Source of the DNA: CAXMQZ01 sp963719055
Lineage (GTDB): Bacteria; Acidobacteriota; Thermoanaerobaculia; Multivoradales; JAHEKO01
Length of the DNA stretch: 64,000 bases
Assembly (NCBI GenBank): GCA_963719055.1
Contig: CAVRAU010000023.1
Span: 62,001-126,000 of the forward strand
Direction of reading: 5' to 3'
Numbering within the stretch: the first letter of the stretch is position 1; each line of letters starts with the position of its first letter. Made by a program: the position numbers and the translations under genes. The notes below the pieces were generated by a model that worked only from the letters and a program-made list of their open reading frames with translations, had not been told where the DNA came from and did not search any database. This document shows positions 49,864 to 59,514 of the stretch, in pieces.

Positions 49864-50946
49864 TCATCCGTGTTGCGAGATATTCAACAAGACTCCACAT
49901 GCCGCCAAGCTCACCACCAGCGACGAGCCGCCGTAGGAGAGGAACGGCAATGGAATTCCCTTTGTCGGCATGAGAGCCAGGGCGACGCTCATATGAATCA
50001 GCGCCTGGAGGACCAAAACCCCCGTCAGCCCCCATGCCAGATAGCGACCAAACACATCGGGTGCCCGCCAACCGGTGCGCAGACCCCGCCAAGTAAAGAC
50101 ACCGAAAAGACCCAATACCCCTACCCCGCCGACCAGCCCCAATTCCTCGCCCACAATGGAATAGACGAAGTCGGAATGGGGGTGGGGCAGAAAATAGAGC
50201 TTTTGCAAGCTCTCCCCCAGACCCCGTCCCAGGACGCCTCCCGAGCCGATGGCGATCAGGGATTGACGTGCCTGATAGCCGGAGCGCAGAGGCTCGAGAT
50301 CGGGATCGAGAAACGACATCAATCGCTGCCGGCGATAGGGCACCGAATAGATCAGAAACCACAGAGCGGGCAACAGGGCGACAAAGGCTCCAGCGAAGTA
50401 CCGCCACTCGACTCCGGCGAGAAAGAGCATGAGAATCGTGGTGCCACAGATCAAAACCGCGGTGCCGAGATCGGGTTGCAGGAGGATCAAGGCCGCCACC
50501 ACACCCAACAGCAGGCCACAGGGAAGGATCAGATCGCGTGTCTCTCGATGCTCCTTCGATTGGATCTGATAGGCCACAAAGGCCACCACCGCGAGCTTTG
50601 CCAGCTCCGATGGCTGGATCGAGACACCCCCGAGAAATAGCCAGCGACGGGTATTGTTGAGCTCTGGCGCAAAGAGAACCGCGACCAACAAGACCAACAC
50701 TCCACCCACCAGGGCGTACAACACCCGAGGCCGAAACAGGTGTCGGTAGTCGATGTGCATGGCCACCCACATCACCACCAGACCCAGAAGCGCCGCCAGC
50801 CCCTGTTTGACCAGGTACAGATTGAAACGATGCGACTGATCCCGCGCGAACGCGGCGCTGGCCGAGAAGACCGCGGTCAGACCTATGGCCACCAGAATCA
50901 GAATGGTGGTGAAGAGAACCTTGTCGAAGGCCAGTTTCTTAGCCAT
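49864..50946 (-). CDS. ftsW: Peptidoglycan glycosyltransferase FtsW
   Basis: A SEDS-family polytopic protein of 360 residues with about ten hydrophobic segments. Characteristic elements are SIQPSELAKLAVVAFVA, LQPDLGTAVLI, GYQARQSLIAIGSGG, LPHPHSDFVYSIVGEELGLVG with the catalytic aspartate region, and PFLSYGGSSLVVSL near the end. It polymerises lipid II at the septum with its cognate class B PBP, which is encoded upstream in the cluster. The ATG overlaps the murD stop by eight bases. Intact. Confidence 0.95.
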   Translation of the reverse strand: MAKKLAFDKVLFTTILILVAIGLTAVFSASAAFARDQSHRFNLYLVKQGLAALLGLVVMWVAMHIDYRHLFRPRVLYALVGGVLVLLVAVLFAPELNNTRRWLFLGGVSIQPSELAKLAVVAFVAYQIQSKEHRETRDLILPCGLLLGVVAALILLQPDLGTAVLICGTTILMLFLAGVEWRYFAGAFVALLPALWFLIYSVPYRRQRLMSFLDPDLEPLRSGYQARQSLIAIGSGGVLGRGLGESLQKLYFLPHPHSDFVYSIVGEELGLVGGVGVLGLFGVFTWRGLRTGWRAPDVFGRYLAWGLTGVLVLQALIHMSVALALMPTKGIPLPFLSYGGSSLVVSLAACGVLLNISQHG

Positions 50947-52300
50947 TCAGGTTCCTCACCAGGTCTTGGAAGTGACGCCCACGTTCGGCAAAGTTTCGAT
51001 ATTGGTCGAAGCTGGCACAGGCAGGCGACAACAGCACTGTCTCACCCCGCTCGACCCCGCGTTGTGCGGAGTCCACCGCCGACTGTAGGGTGCCGGCCAT
51101 CACGACCTCGACCACACCCCCCAGCACCGGCTCGATCTCGGCCGCCGCTTCGCCGACCAGATAGATTCGTCGAACCTTGCGGGCGACGACCTCCGCCAAC
51201 TCGGCCGGGTCACCGCCCTTGTTGCGACCCCCGAGAATCAGATGCACCGAGCCACTATCGAAGCCGTCCAGCGATCTTGCGGTGGCAGCGAAATTCGTCG
51301 CCTTGGAGTCGTCGTACCAGGCCACACCGCGTCGTTCGAGAACCAATTCCAGTCGATGGGGCAGGCCGCGAAATCGCGCCAGGGCTTCGGGAATCACCTC
51401 GGGATCCGCACCGACCGCCAGCGAGAGAAGGGCCGCGGCCATGGCGTTCTCGAGGTTGTGCGGACCCGGCAGAGACACATCGGTGCGCTTGAACAGGGGC
51501 TGCCGACCGCTTTCGGGGTCCACTTCCACGACAATGTCGCCATCCAGATAGCAGCCGTCCTGCACCGCGGCCCGGCTGGAAAAGAACCGGCGCCGGGCCT
51601 CGACCGCGACATTCGACACGGCCTCGTCGTCGGCGTTCAGCACGGCTATATCGCTCGGATGCTGATTTCTGAACAGGTTCTTCTTGGCGGCAAAGTAGCT
51701 CTTGGCATCTCCATGCCAATCGAGATGATCCGCGGAGAGATTGAGCAGCGCCGCCGCCCGGGGATGAAAGGTGTCCACCGAGTCCAGCTGGAAGCTCGAG
51801 AGCTCGGTGACAAACGTGCGCCGCGGTGCGCCGTCGATTCTGGAGCTCAGGGGGACACCGATATTGCCGCAGATTTCCACGGCCATACCGTTGGCTTTGA
51901 GAAGCTCTCCGGTCATCAGTGTCGTGGTGCTCTTGCCGTTGCTGCCGGTGATGCCAATGACGTCTCCATCCAGAAACGGGTACGCCAACTCCACCTCGGC
52001 CACGAGCGGCAGACCCGCCCGGCGAGCCGCAAGCACGAGCGGTCTGTCCGGTGGCACCCCTGGACTCAGCACCACGCCATCGATCCCCGGCGGCAACTCC
52101 TCGAGTTCCTCGCCCAGGATCCACTCGACGCCGGTGTCCTCTCCAAGATCGCTCAAATCGAGCTGCTCCGCGGCTTTTCTATCGATAGCCAACACTTCAA
52201 CCCCTCGCGACCTCAGGAAACGGGTCGCGGCCATTCCTGAGGCCCCCAGGCCGTAGACGACCACCCGTTTCCACTCCGACTGTGTCCATGGAACCTTCAT
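50939..52300 (-). CDS. murD: UDP-N-acetylmuramoylalanine-D-glutamate ligase
   Basis: A 453-residue Mur ligase that adds D-Glu. The N-terminal domain has VVVYGLGASGMAATRFL and GVVLSPGVPPDRPL; the ATP loop is VIGITGSNGKSTTTLMTGEL; ELSSFQLDSV and LLNLSADHLDWHG are MurD hallmarks; the C-terminal domain has YDDSKATNFAATARSL and LILGGRNKGGD. It overlaps mraY by four bases (ATGA). Intact. Confidence 0.96.
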   Translation of the reverse strand: MKVPWTQSEWKRVVVYGLGASGMAATRFLRSRGVEVLAIDRKAAEQLDLSDLGEDTGVEWILGEELEELPPGIDGVVLSPGVPPDRPLVLAARRAGLPLVAEVELAYPFLDGDVIGITGSNGKSTTTLMTGELLKANGMAVEICGNIGVPLSSRIDGAPRRTFVTELSSFQLDSVDTFHPRAAALLNLSADHLDWHGDAKSYFAAKKNLFRNQHPSDIAVLNADDEAVSNVAVEARRRFFSSRAAVQDGCYLDGDIVVEVDPESGRQPLFKRTDVSLPGPHNLENAMAAALLSLAVGADPEVIPEALARFRGLPHRLELVLERRGVAWYDDSKATNFAATARSLDGFDSGSVHLILGGRNKGGDPAELAEVVARKVRRIYLVGEAAAEIEPVLGGVVEVVMAGTLQSAVDSAQRGVERGETVLLSPACASFDQYRNFAERGRHFQDLVRNLNG

Positions 52301-53385
52301 CTCAGTTTCAGAGTCCCCAGACCCATGAGGGCGAACATGATGGACAGAATCCAGAAACGCACGATGATCTTCGGCTCGGCCCAGCCGCTGAGCTCGAAAT
52401 GGTGATGCAGCGGCGCCATGCGAAACACTCGCTTGCCGCCCGTCGCCTTGAAGAACCCCACCTGGATGATCACCGACATTGCCTCGATGACGAACAGCCC
52501 GCCGACCAACAAGAGAACGACTTCCTGCTTGGAGAGGATGGCCACCATGCCGATCGCCCCGCCGATGGCCAACGAGCCCACATCCCCCATGAAGACCTCT
52601 GCCGGGTGGGAGTTGAACCAGAGAAATCCGAGACTGGCCCCCACCAGGGCGCCGCAGAATACCGAGACCTCACCCACGCCACGCACATAGGGCACTTGAA
52701 GGTATCCGGCCACAACCGAGTTTCCTGCCACGTACGTAAAGATGGCGTAGGTCGCGGCCGCGACGAGCGTGGCGCCGATGGCCAACCCATCGAGACCGTC
52801 GGTCAGGTTGACCGCATGGGAAGAGCCCACCAAGACCACGGCCAGGAACGGCACGTAGAGCACTCCGAGCGACACCACAGCCCGCTTGAAGAACGGAAAG
52901 GCGACGGTGGGCTCGAACGAGTAGCCGTTGGGCAAGGAAAGGAGGATGATCCCTGCCGCAACGGCCACTACGATCGAGAGCAGCATTTTGGTCCGGGCGC
53001 TGAGGCCCAGATTCTGGTGTCGCCGGACCTTCAGATAGTCATCGGCGAAGCCGATGGCTCCGAAGCTGGCGGTGATGCCCACGGCCAACCAGACGTAAGG
53101 GTTGAGGAGGTCCGCCCACAGGAGCGTCGGCACAATGACCGAGAACAGGATGAGCAGGCCACCCATCGTCGGTGTGCCAGCCTTGACCTGGTGACGGTCC
53201 GGGCCGACATCGCGGATGTTCTGGCCAATCGACAGCCGCCTGAGCATACGGATAAACGCCGGACCGAGAAGAAGAGACAGCAGCAGGGCTGTCACCACGG
53301 CACTGGCTGCCCGAAATGTGATGTAGCGGAAGACATTGAAGGCAGCGATCTGGTCGCTCAGCGAATAGAGGAGGTGATACAGCAT
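52297..53385 (-). CDS. mraY: Phospho-N-acetylmuramoyl-pentapeptide-transferase
   Basis: A 362-residue polytopic enzyme that makes lipid I from undecaprenyl phosphate and UDP-MurNAc-pentapeptide. Conserved cytoplasmic loops are GTPTMGGLLIL, FADDYLKVRRHQNLGLSARTKM in outline with the Asp pair, NLTDGLDGLAIG, FLWFNSHPAEVFMGDVGSLAIGG, and the histidine-rich FRMAPLHHHFELSGWAEPKI. About ten membrane segments. The ATG shares one base with the murF stop (TGATG). Intact. Confidence 0.97.
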   Translation of the reverse strand: MLYHLLYSLSDQIAAFNVFRYITFRAASAVVTALLLSLLLGPAFIRMLRRLSIGQNIRDVGPDRHQVKAGTPTMGGLLILFSVIVPTLLWADLLNPYVWLAVGITASFGAIGFADDYLKVRRHQNLGLSARTKMLLSIVVAVAAGIILLSLPNGYSFEPTVAFPFFKRAVVSLGVLYVPFLAVVLVGSSHAVNLTDGLDGLAIGATLVAAATYAIFTYVAGNSVVAGYLQVPYVRGVGEVSVFCGALVGASLGFLWFNSHPAEVFMGDVGSLAIGGAIGMVAILSKQEVVLLLVGGLFVIEAMSVIIQVGFFKATGGKRVFRMAPLHHHFELSGWAEPKIIVRFWILSIMFALMGLGTLKLR

Positions 53386-54770
53386 CAGGCCTCCACCTCC
53401 GCCGCCGCCAGGAGCGACTCGACCACGACTTCAAGACCCACGCCGCGCGAGCCCTTGACCAGCAGCACATCACCGGCACGCAGCTCGGTACCGACCGCCT
53501 CGGCGGCCTTCTTGGCGGACTCGAACCACTGGGTGTCTGCACCGGCCTCGGCAGCACCGGCGATCAGATCGCGGCTCAGCTGGCCGACGCCCGCGATGGG
53601 TGAGAACCCCATCTTGGCTGCTTCCCGTCCGGCCTGACGATGCAGTTCCGGAGCCGCTTCCCCGAGCTCCAGCATGTCACCCAGAATCGCCCAGTGGCGC
53701 TGCCCGGTCACGCCCCGCGCACTCCGCAGAGCCTGTCTGAGGGCTTCTGGATTGGAGTTGTAGCAATCGTCGATGACCACGGTGTCCTCGGCGACCTGGT
53801 GAAAAACACCCCGCATCGGTTGACTCTGGACCTCAGTAGCCGCGTCGGCGATATCGGCCAGAGAAACTCCTAGCGCGTGTGCGCAAGCGGCGGCGGCCAG
53901 AAAGTTTTCGACGTTGTAGAGCCCGTGCAATGGCAGCTCGATGGCCTGCTCTTCAGGGCCAGCCACAAGACGGAAGCAGGATCCGACACCCTCGGGATGA
54001 GGCCGAATATCCGCCACGCCATAGTCGGCCTCCGTGTGCATGGCGAACCAGATCACGGGGCCCTGGTGTCGCCCCACGAAACGGACGATCTCGGGATCAT
54101 CGCGGTTGGCTACCACTGTGCCCTCCGCGGCCAGCCCCTCGAGCAACTCCGCCTTGGCCTCGGCGATCGCTCTCAGGGAGCCAAAGGCCTCCAGGTGAGC
54201 CGGTCTGACGTTGGTGAACACTGCCATATCGGGTCGCCCGAGCCGGCTGACCCGACCCAACTCACCGGGCGTGGACATACCCATCTCGGCCACCATCCAT
54301 TCGGTGTCATCGGGAATCCCCAGCAAGGCCACCGGGAAACCATAGAGGTTGTTCAAGCTGCCGGGATTGCGGGCCACCTTGTACCTTCTTCCCAGCAAAG
54401 TGGCCAGAATCTCCTTGGTGGTGGTCTTGCCGACCGAACCGGTGACCGCCACCAGCTGTTGGGGAACGCGGCACCGGATCTGGCGGGTCAGGCGATGAAG
54501 AGCTTCAAAGGTGTCGTCCACCTCGATCAACCCCGCCTCCATCGGTGCCTCGACCGGCTGACTGACAATGGCGGCGCTGGCCCCTCTCTCCAGGGCTTGC
54601 GAGACGAATTGGTGGCCATCGGTACGATCACCGGCGAGGGCAAAGAAGAGCTCACCGCCCCGTATCTTTCTGGAGTCCAGGGCGGCCCCTTCCCAGACGG
54701 ACTCGGCGCGACCCGAAATCACCTTGCCCTCCATGATGGCTGCCGCCTCATCGACCTGTCCGCGTACCAA
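53385..54770 (-). CDS. murF: UDP-N-acetylmuramoyl-tripeptide-D-alanyl-D-alanine ligase
   Basis: MurF adds D-Ala-D-Ala. Motifs: LDSRKIRGGELFFALAGDRTDGHQF in outline, ATP loop AVTGSVGKTTTKEILATLLG, NNLYGFPVALLGI, VAEMGMSTPGELGRVS, DCYNSNPEALRQAL and AILGDMLELGE. The start is uncertain. I prefer TTG 54768-54770 (preceded by GGAGGAGAAGC) because VDEAAAIMEGKVISG then supplies the usual first helix; it overlaps murE by 23 bases. ATG 54732-54734 is the alternative and would remove that helix. About 461 residues. Confidence 0.92.
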   Translation of the reverse strand: MVRGQVDEAAAIMEGKVISGRAESVWEGAALDSRKIRGGELFFALAGDRTDGHQFVSQALERGASAAIVSQPVEAPMEAGLIEVDDTFEALHRLTRQIRCRVPQQLVAVTGSVGKTTTKEILATLLGRRYKVARNPGSLNNLYGFPVALLGIPDDTEWMVAEMGMSTPGELGRVSRLGRPDMAVFTNVRPAHLEAFGSLRAIAEAKAELLEGLAAEGTVVANRDDPEIVRFVGRHQGPVIWFAMHTEADYGVADIRPHPEGVGSCFRLVAGPEEQAIELPLHGLYNVENFLAAAACAHALGVSLADIADAATEVQSQPMRGVFHQVAEDTVVIDDCYNSNPEALRQALRSARGVTGQRHWAILGDMLELGEAAPELHRQAGREAAKMGFSPIAGVGQLSRDLIAGAAEAGADTQWFESAKKAAEAVGTELRAGDVLLVKGSRGVGLEVVVESLLAAAEVEA

Positions 54771-56215
54771 GCTTCTCCTCCAACGCCCGCTCGACTTCCT
54801 GTCGATCGGAAAAGGTGGACCTCTTCTCGCCCACGATCTGATACTCCTCGTGCCCCTTGCCGGCAATGAGCACCACCCATTCCTCGTCCGCCTGCGCTAT
54901 CGCCCGACGAATCGCTTCCCGGCGGTCCGGGAGAATCCTGTAGTTCTGATTGCCGCTCTCCTTGATGCCTTCTTCCACCGCCGCGATGATGGCCAGCGGA
55001 TCCTCCCGTCGGGGATTGTCGGTGGTGATGATGGACAGATCGGCCAGCTCACCCGCCACCCGGCCCATCAGCGCTCTCTTGCCCGTATCCCGATCCCCGC
55101 CGCAGCCAAAGACCAGCAGAATCTTGTGGTTCGAGAACGACCGCAGAGCCTTGAGCGAAGCCTCCAATGCCGCGCCGGTATGCGCATAGTCGATCAGGAC
55201 CGGGAAGGACTGGCCGCATTCCACGGGCTCCAGTCGGCCTGTCAGCGGTCGCTGGCCCGCAATCCCCCTGGCGATCGCGTCGTGGGGCAGATCCAGGGCC
55301 TCGGCGGTCGCCGCCGCGGTCACGATGTTGCTCAGGTTGTAGGTTCCGAGAAGAGGCGACTCGAACGGCAGCTCGCCTCTGGGAGTCACCAGGACCCCGC
55401 GAATCCCGGTCGGGCTGAACTCCACCGTCCTTGCTGCTGACCTCTCCCTCTCGACCATAGGTCCTCACCCGAGGCAGCTCATCAGCCAGGCGACGACCAA
55501 ACGGGTCGTCCAGATTGACGACCGCCTGTCCCTCTGGTTTGAGCTGCTCGAACAGACGCCGTTTGGCCTGGAAGTAGTCTTCAAAGTCCCTGTGGAAGTC
55601 GAAATGATCTCGCGTCAGGTTGGTGAACACACCCAGATCGAAGCTGAGGCCCTCGACACGCCCCAGAGCCAAACCCTGGGATGAGATCTCCGCGCTGATG
55701 GCCTTCGCCCCCGAGTCCCGCATGCGCGCCAGCAAGCGGTTCAAGTGCGAGGCTTCCGGGGTCGTGCGATCGGTACCCAGCATCTCGCCCCCGAACTGGT
55801 GACCCAGACTGCCGATCGTGCCGGTGGGGAGGCCTGCGGCTTCCAGGATTCCCACCATCAGATATGACACCGTCGACTTGCCGTTCGTGCCGGTGATCCC
55901 GATCATGAGCATGTCGCGGTCGGGGTGGTCGTGGATTCTGCCCGCCATGGGACCGATGAGCCAGCGTGGATCCCTGGCGCTCAGCCAAACCCGGTCGTAA
56001 CCGGGGGGTGGCGGACCGGACGACAACACTCCCACGGCTCCACGTTCGAGGGCATCGGGGATGAAGGCCCGGCCGTCGAATGTCTTGCCGACGAGCGCCA
56101 CGAACAGGTACCCCTCCTTGACGAATCGCGAATCCTGGCTGATGCCCGTGACATCCGGGTCGCCACCTCTCGAGATCTCGATCGGTAGCCCGGCGATGAC
56201 CTCGGAGACCCTCAT
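54748..56215 (-). CDS. murE: UDP-N-acetylmuramoyl-L-alanyl-D-glutamate-2,6-diaminopimelate ligase, one frameshift
   Basis: About 488 residues. N-terminal domain with TGISQDSRFVKEGYLFVAL; ATP loop MIGITGTNGKSTVSYLM; DRTTPEASHLNRLL and SAEISSQGLALGRV; GVFTNLTRDHFDFH; and in the C-terminal domain VLIDYAHTGAALEASL and VFGCGGDRDTGKRALMG. The amino-acid selectivity motif is DNPRREDP, which signals meso-diaminopimelate rather than lysine. The frame breaks near 55440 (RTYGREGEVS to AARTVEFSPTG). Start ATG 56213-56215 overlaps the stop of the PBP gene by four bases. A Gram-negative style DAP peptidoglycan follows from this. Confidence 0.92.
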
Positions 56216-58191
56216 CGTCCGGTCTCCGCCGGGGCGACGCCCAACCAGAGTTGCATGCCATCGCCGACTTCCCCGACAGCGGTTCCCGGTGCTGGGGTCT
56301 GGCGACTCACCATACCGCTGCCGTGCAGCGTCGCCTTGAGACCCAACTCGGCCGAACGCACCACTGCCTGTCTGGCTGTCAATCCGGAGAAGTCCGGCAC
56401 GCCGCCCGCCACGGCAATCGGCTCGACCCGCTGAGCCTCCGCCTGCCCCAATCCGCTCTCTACCGCACCGCGATCGCCGCCCGAGGCCAGCCGCTCTCCT
56501 GGCCATGGCCCCGGCTCCTGATCGTCGGGAGGGACACCGAGATACAAAAGGGCCGGGCCCACCACAGCGGCAAAGACCGGGGCGGCCACGTCTCCCCCGT
56601 GATATCCAAGAGAGGGTTCGGGTTCGTCGATGGCGATCATGCCGACGATGGCCGGTCGGCGCGCGGGTGCGAAGCCCACGAAACTGGCCACGAACTTGCG
56701 CGCCGCATAGCCTCCATCGGGCGACGCCTTTTGCGCCGTGCCCGTCTTACCCGCCACTCGGAAGCCTGGAATCGCGGCCTTTTTCCCGGTGCCGTCAGTG
56801 ACCACCGATTCCAGGAGCCGCTCGAGAGTCCGCGCCGTGCTCGCACTGACGGGATTGCCCACTCGATGCGGTCTGTACCGCCGCTCGACGATCTCGCCGT
56901 TTTTCCGCACACCGGTCACCACATAGGGCGACAACAGAGTGCCCCCGTTGGCCACAGCGGCAAAAGCACTGGCCATCTGGAGCGAGGTAACCGAGAGATT
57001 CTGACCGAAGGAAATGTAAGCGGTGGCCCGTTTTGGCCAACGCTCGGCGGATCGCAGGATTCCCGGACTCTCCCCGGGAAGATCGATCCCAGTCAGGCGG
57101 CCGAACCCGAACTCGGAGATTTGCTGATACAGATCCAGCTTGCCCACCATCAGGCCCGTCTTGATGGCTCCGACATTGCTCGATTTAGCGAGGACCTCGC
57201 GGAAAGTCAAACGCCCAAAAGACTTGTGATCGTGGATTCTGACACCCTGCACGACGATGCTGCCGTGCTCGCAATCGAAGATGTCCTCAGGATCGACCAG
57301 GTTTCCCTCCAGGGCCGCAGCAGCCGTGACCATCTTGAACGTCGAGCCCGGCTCGAAGGCATCCATGACAGCCCGATTCCGCCAGCTCTCGCGCGAGGAC
57401 CGGGAGAAGTGGTTCGGATCGAAGGTCGGCAGCGAGGCCATGGCCAGAATCGCACCGGTGTTGGGATCGAGAAGCACGGCCGAAGCGCTCTTGGCGCGGG
57501 TACTTCGAACCGCCGCCGCCAGCTCGCGCTCCAACAGATGTTGGATCCAGGTGTCGATGGTGAGATGCAGATCCCGTCCTGGCCGGGCCTCACCAAACGA
57601 GGTATCCGGCAGCAGAACAGTGCCTCGTCGGGCGTCACGCAGCACCTTGCGCTCAGCGGCCTCGCCGGCGATCACATCGTTGTAGGCCTGCTCCAAGCCC
57701 TCCAGGCCCTGGTTATCGCGCCCGGCAAATCCCAGCACCTGGGCAGCCAGCTCACGCATCGGGTAGTACCGCTTGCTCTCCTTCAAGAACCCCACGCCCT
57801 CGAGCTCCAGTTGCCGCACCTCGTCGGCCTGCGGTCGATCCAGCTGACGGGCGACCCAGACGAACTCGCGATCGCTGCTCAGCGACTCTGCCAACTTGCG
57901 GGCGTCGAGATCCAGAACCCCGGCCAGGGCTCGGGCGATGCTGCCGGGATCCTCGATCTGCGAGGGATCGGCCCACACCGAGTCGACTTCCACCGACAAC
58001 GCCAACTCCCGTCCACGGGCATCGTAGATCGTGCCGCGGGGGGGCTCCAGGACGACTCGCCTGTGATGCTGTCCCTCCGCTCGCTGCCGATAGATCTCGT
58101 GATCGACGATCTGCAGTTGGCAGAGGCGAGCGACAATGCCTGTCGCCCAGAGGGCCATGATCAGCGTGAACAGAATCAAACGGCTCTTCAT
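56212..58191 (-). CDS. ftsI: Class B penicillin-binding protein, FtsI/PBP3 type, with C-terminal PASTA-like domain
   Basis: A 659-residue septal transpeptidase. An N-terminal membrane anchor (LILFTLIMALWATGIVARLCQ) is followed by the dimerisation domain (EPPRGTIYDARGRELA) and the transpeptidase domain with Ser283 in GSTFK, SSN in AKSSNVGA, and KTGT in VAGKTGTAQ. After about residue 595 comes a PASTA-like module (PDFSGLTARQAVVRSAELGLKA and TPAPGTAV). It should pair with FtsW. PASTA in a division PBP is common outside Proteobacteria. Overlaps ftsL by four bases. Intact. Confidence 0.94.
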   Translation of the reverse strand: MKSRLILFTLIMALWATGIVARLCQLQIVDHEIYRQRAEGQHHRRVVLEPPRGTIYDARGRELALSVEVDSVWADPSQIEDPGSIARALAGVLDLDARKLAESLSSDREFVWVARQLDRPQADEVRQLELEGVGFLKESKRYYPMRELAAQVLGFAGRDNQGLEGLEQAYNDVIAGEAAERKVLRDARRGTVLLPDTSFGEARPGRDLHLTIDTWIQHLLERELAAAVRSTRAKSASAVLLDPNTGAILAMASLPTFDPNHFSRSSRESWRNRAVMDAFEPGSTFKMVTAAAALEGNLVDPEDIFDCEHGSIVVQGVRIHDHKSFGRLTFREVLAKSSNVGAIKTGLMVGKLDLYQQISEFGFGRLTGIDLPGESPGILRSAERWPKRATAYISFGQNLSVTSLQMASAFAAVANGGTLLSPYVVTGVRKNGEIVERRYRPHRVGNPVSASTARTLERLLESVVTDGTGKKAAIPGFRVAGKTGTAQKASPDGGYAARKFVASFVGFAPARRPAIVGMIAIDEPEPSLGYHGGDVAAPVFAAVVGPALLYLGVPPDDQEPGPWPGERLASGGDRGAVESGLGQAEAQRVEPIAVAGGVPDFSGLTARQAVVRSAELGLKATLHGSGMVSRQTPAPGTAVGEVGDGMQLWLGVAPAETGR

Positions 58192-58532
58192 GGTGTGTCC
58201 TCGACAAACACCATGCGATCCAGATCCGCCTCCACCAGCCCGAGTTTCCGGTGGGCTTCCTCACGGATCCGCTCAGGGCTCGAAAGGTAAGCAGCCTCTA
58301 CCCAGAGCTCTCGTTCTCTCCGTTCTTCGAGTTTCAGGGTCCGCTCCAGGCGATCGACCTCGTAGCCGATGTGCACCAGGCGCAGATTGAGCCAGACATA
58401 ACCGAGCATGCCGCCGGCAACCGGTACCAGAGCCAGAAACACCGCCGCCAGCTCACGGCGGCGACGGCGATCTCGCTGCCGTACCAGAAAGCTGTTGTCG
58501 ACTTGTCGTTTGACGACATACTCACCGCGCAA
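58188..58532 (-). CDS. ftsL: Cell division protein FtsL
   Basis: A small bitopic protein of about 114 residues: a basic N-terminus (VRQRDRRRRRELAA), one membrane helix (VFLALVPVAGGMLGYVWLNL), and a periplasmic coiled coil (YEVDRLERTLKLEERRERELWVEAAYL in outline) ending in KLGLVEADLDRMVFVE. I set the start at TTG 58530-58532 because AGGAGG lies ten bases upstream and it begins four bases after the rsmH stop; the ATG at 58604 would overlap rsmH by 68 bases. Identification is by position, size and topology, since FtsL sequence is weakly conserved. Confidence 0.82.
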   Translation of the reverse strand: MRGEYVVKRQVDNSFLVRQRDRRRRRELAAVFLALVPVAGGMLGYVWLNLRLVHIGYEVDRLERTLKLEERRERELWVEAAYLSSPERIREEAHRKLGLVEADLDRMVFVEDTP

Positions 58533-58536
58533 AGAC

Positions 58537-59460
58537 TCAGATCCTCCTGGCCGCCCGTAGCCTCCCCGACCGGGATCGGGGGTTGAATGCCACCTCTTCC
58601 GCACCGGGACGCACCGGTCGTTTGGTCAGCACCTCGATGACCTGGGTCTCGGAACGGGGTCTACCGGTTACCTGATCCACCTCTCCACGGGCCAGATCCC
58701 GCAACCGGTTCTTGACGATGCGGTCCTCGAGGCTGTGATAGGAGATCACCACCAACCGACCGTCGCGATTCATCATGCGGACCGCTTGATCGAGAAAGGT
58801 GTCGAGACCGACAAGCTCCCGATTGACCTCGATCCGGATCGCCTGGAACACCCGCGTCGCCGGATCGATCCGACCCCGAGGCCGGCCGCCACCGCGGCGC
58901 AGCGCTCCCGCCACGATGTCGCGCAGCTCGGTAGTCGTCTCGATGCGTTTTTGGCGCCGTTCCGCCGTCACAGCCCTGGCGATACGTCTTGCTCGTCGCT
59001 CCTCACCGTAGTCTCTGAAGATCTTCTCCAATTGCGCCTCCGAGTAGTGGTTGACAACCTCGTCTGCGGTCAACTCTCCGGGTCCCATCCGCATATCCAG
59101 GGGTCCCTGGCGGCGAAAACTGAAGCCCCGCGACCCCTTGTCAAGCTGCAAGGACGACACACCCAGATCCGCCAGGATGCCGTCGACGGCTTCGATGTGA
59201 AGCCCATGCAGCAGCGTCGTCAGCTCGGCGAAATCGCCCGGCACCAGACGTACACGCTTGCCGAAGGGAAGCAGAAGCTCCCTGGCAAGCTCGAGGGCCT
59301 CCGGGTCCCGATCGATACCAATCAATCGGATCTCCGGGTACGCCTCCAGAAGTGCCGAGGCGTGGCCACCCAAGCCCAGCGTGCAGTCCACGAAAAGCCC
59401 TCCCCGCTCAGGTAGCAGGAAACCGATGGTTTCCTCGAGCAGAACAGGTATGTGCCGCAC
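58537..59460 (-). CDS. rsmH: 16S rRNA (cytosine1402-N4)-methyltransferase
   Basis: A 307-residue enzyme (formerly MraW). It begins HIPVLLEETIGFL, then the SAM site FVDCTLGLGGHASALLEAYP and LIGIDRDPEALELA, FAELTTLL, ADLGVSSLQLDKGSRGFSF in outline, RGPLDMRM, and VISYHSLEDRIVKNRLRDLARG near the end. It modifies the same residue as RsmI. It starts 55 bases after mraZ, in the standard dcw order. Intact. Confidence 0.97.
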   Translation of the reverse strand: MRHIPVLLEETIGFLLPERGGLFVDCTLGLGGHASALLEAYPEIRLIGIDRDPEALELARELLLPFGKRVRLVPGDFAELTTLLHGLHIEAVDGILADLGVSSLQLDKGSRGFSFRRQGPLDMRMGPGELTADEVVNHYSEAQLEKIFRDYGEERRARRIARAVTAERRQKRIETTTELRDIVAGALRRGGGRPRGRIDPATRVFQAIRIEVNRELVGLDTFLDQAVRMMNRDGRLVVISYHSLEDRIVKNRLRDLARGEVDQVTGRPRSETQVIEVLTKRPVRPGAEEVAFNPRSRSGRLRAARRI

Positions 59461-59514
59461 GTCCGCCGAATCAATGAACTGCTGTCGAGCGTTCAGAGTC
59501 CGAGTTCCTCAGAC

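Noticed and set aside
56251..58290. A 679-codon open frame on the plus strand opposite the penicillin-binding protein gene
   Set aside because: It is antisense to an unmistakable gene and has the composition expected of a high-GC shadow frame. The same applies to long antisense frames at 6124-7473, 12112-13320, 34373-35635 and 44130-45269.
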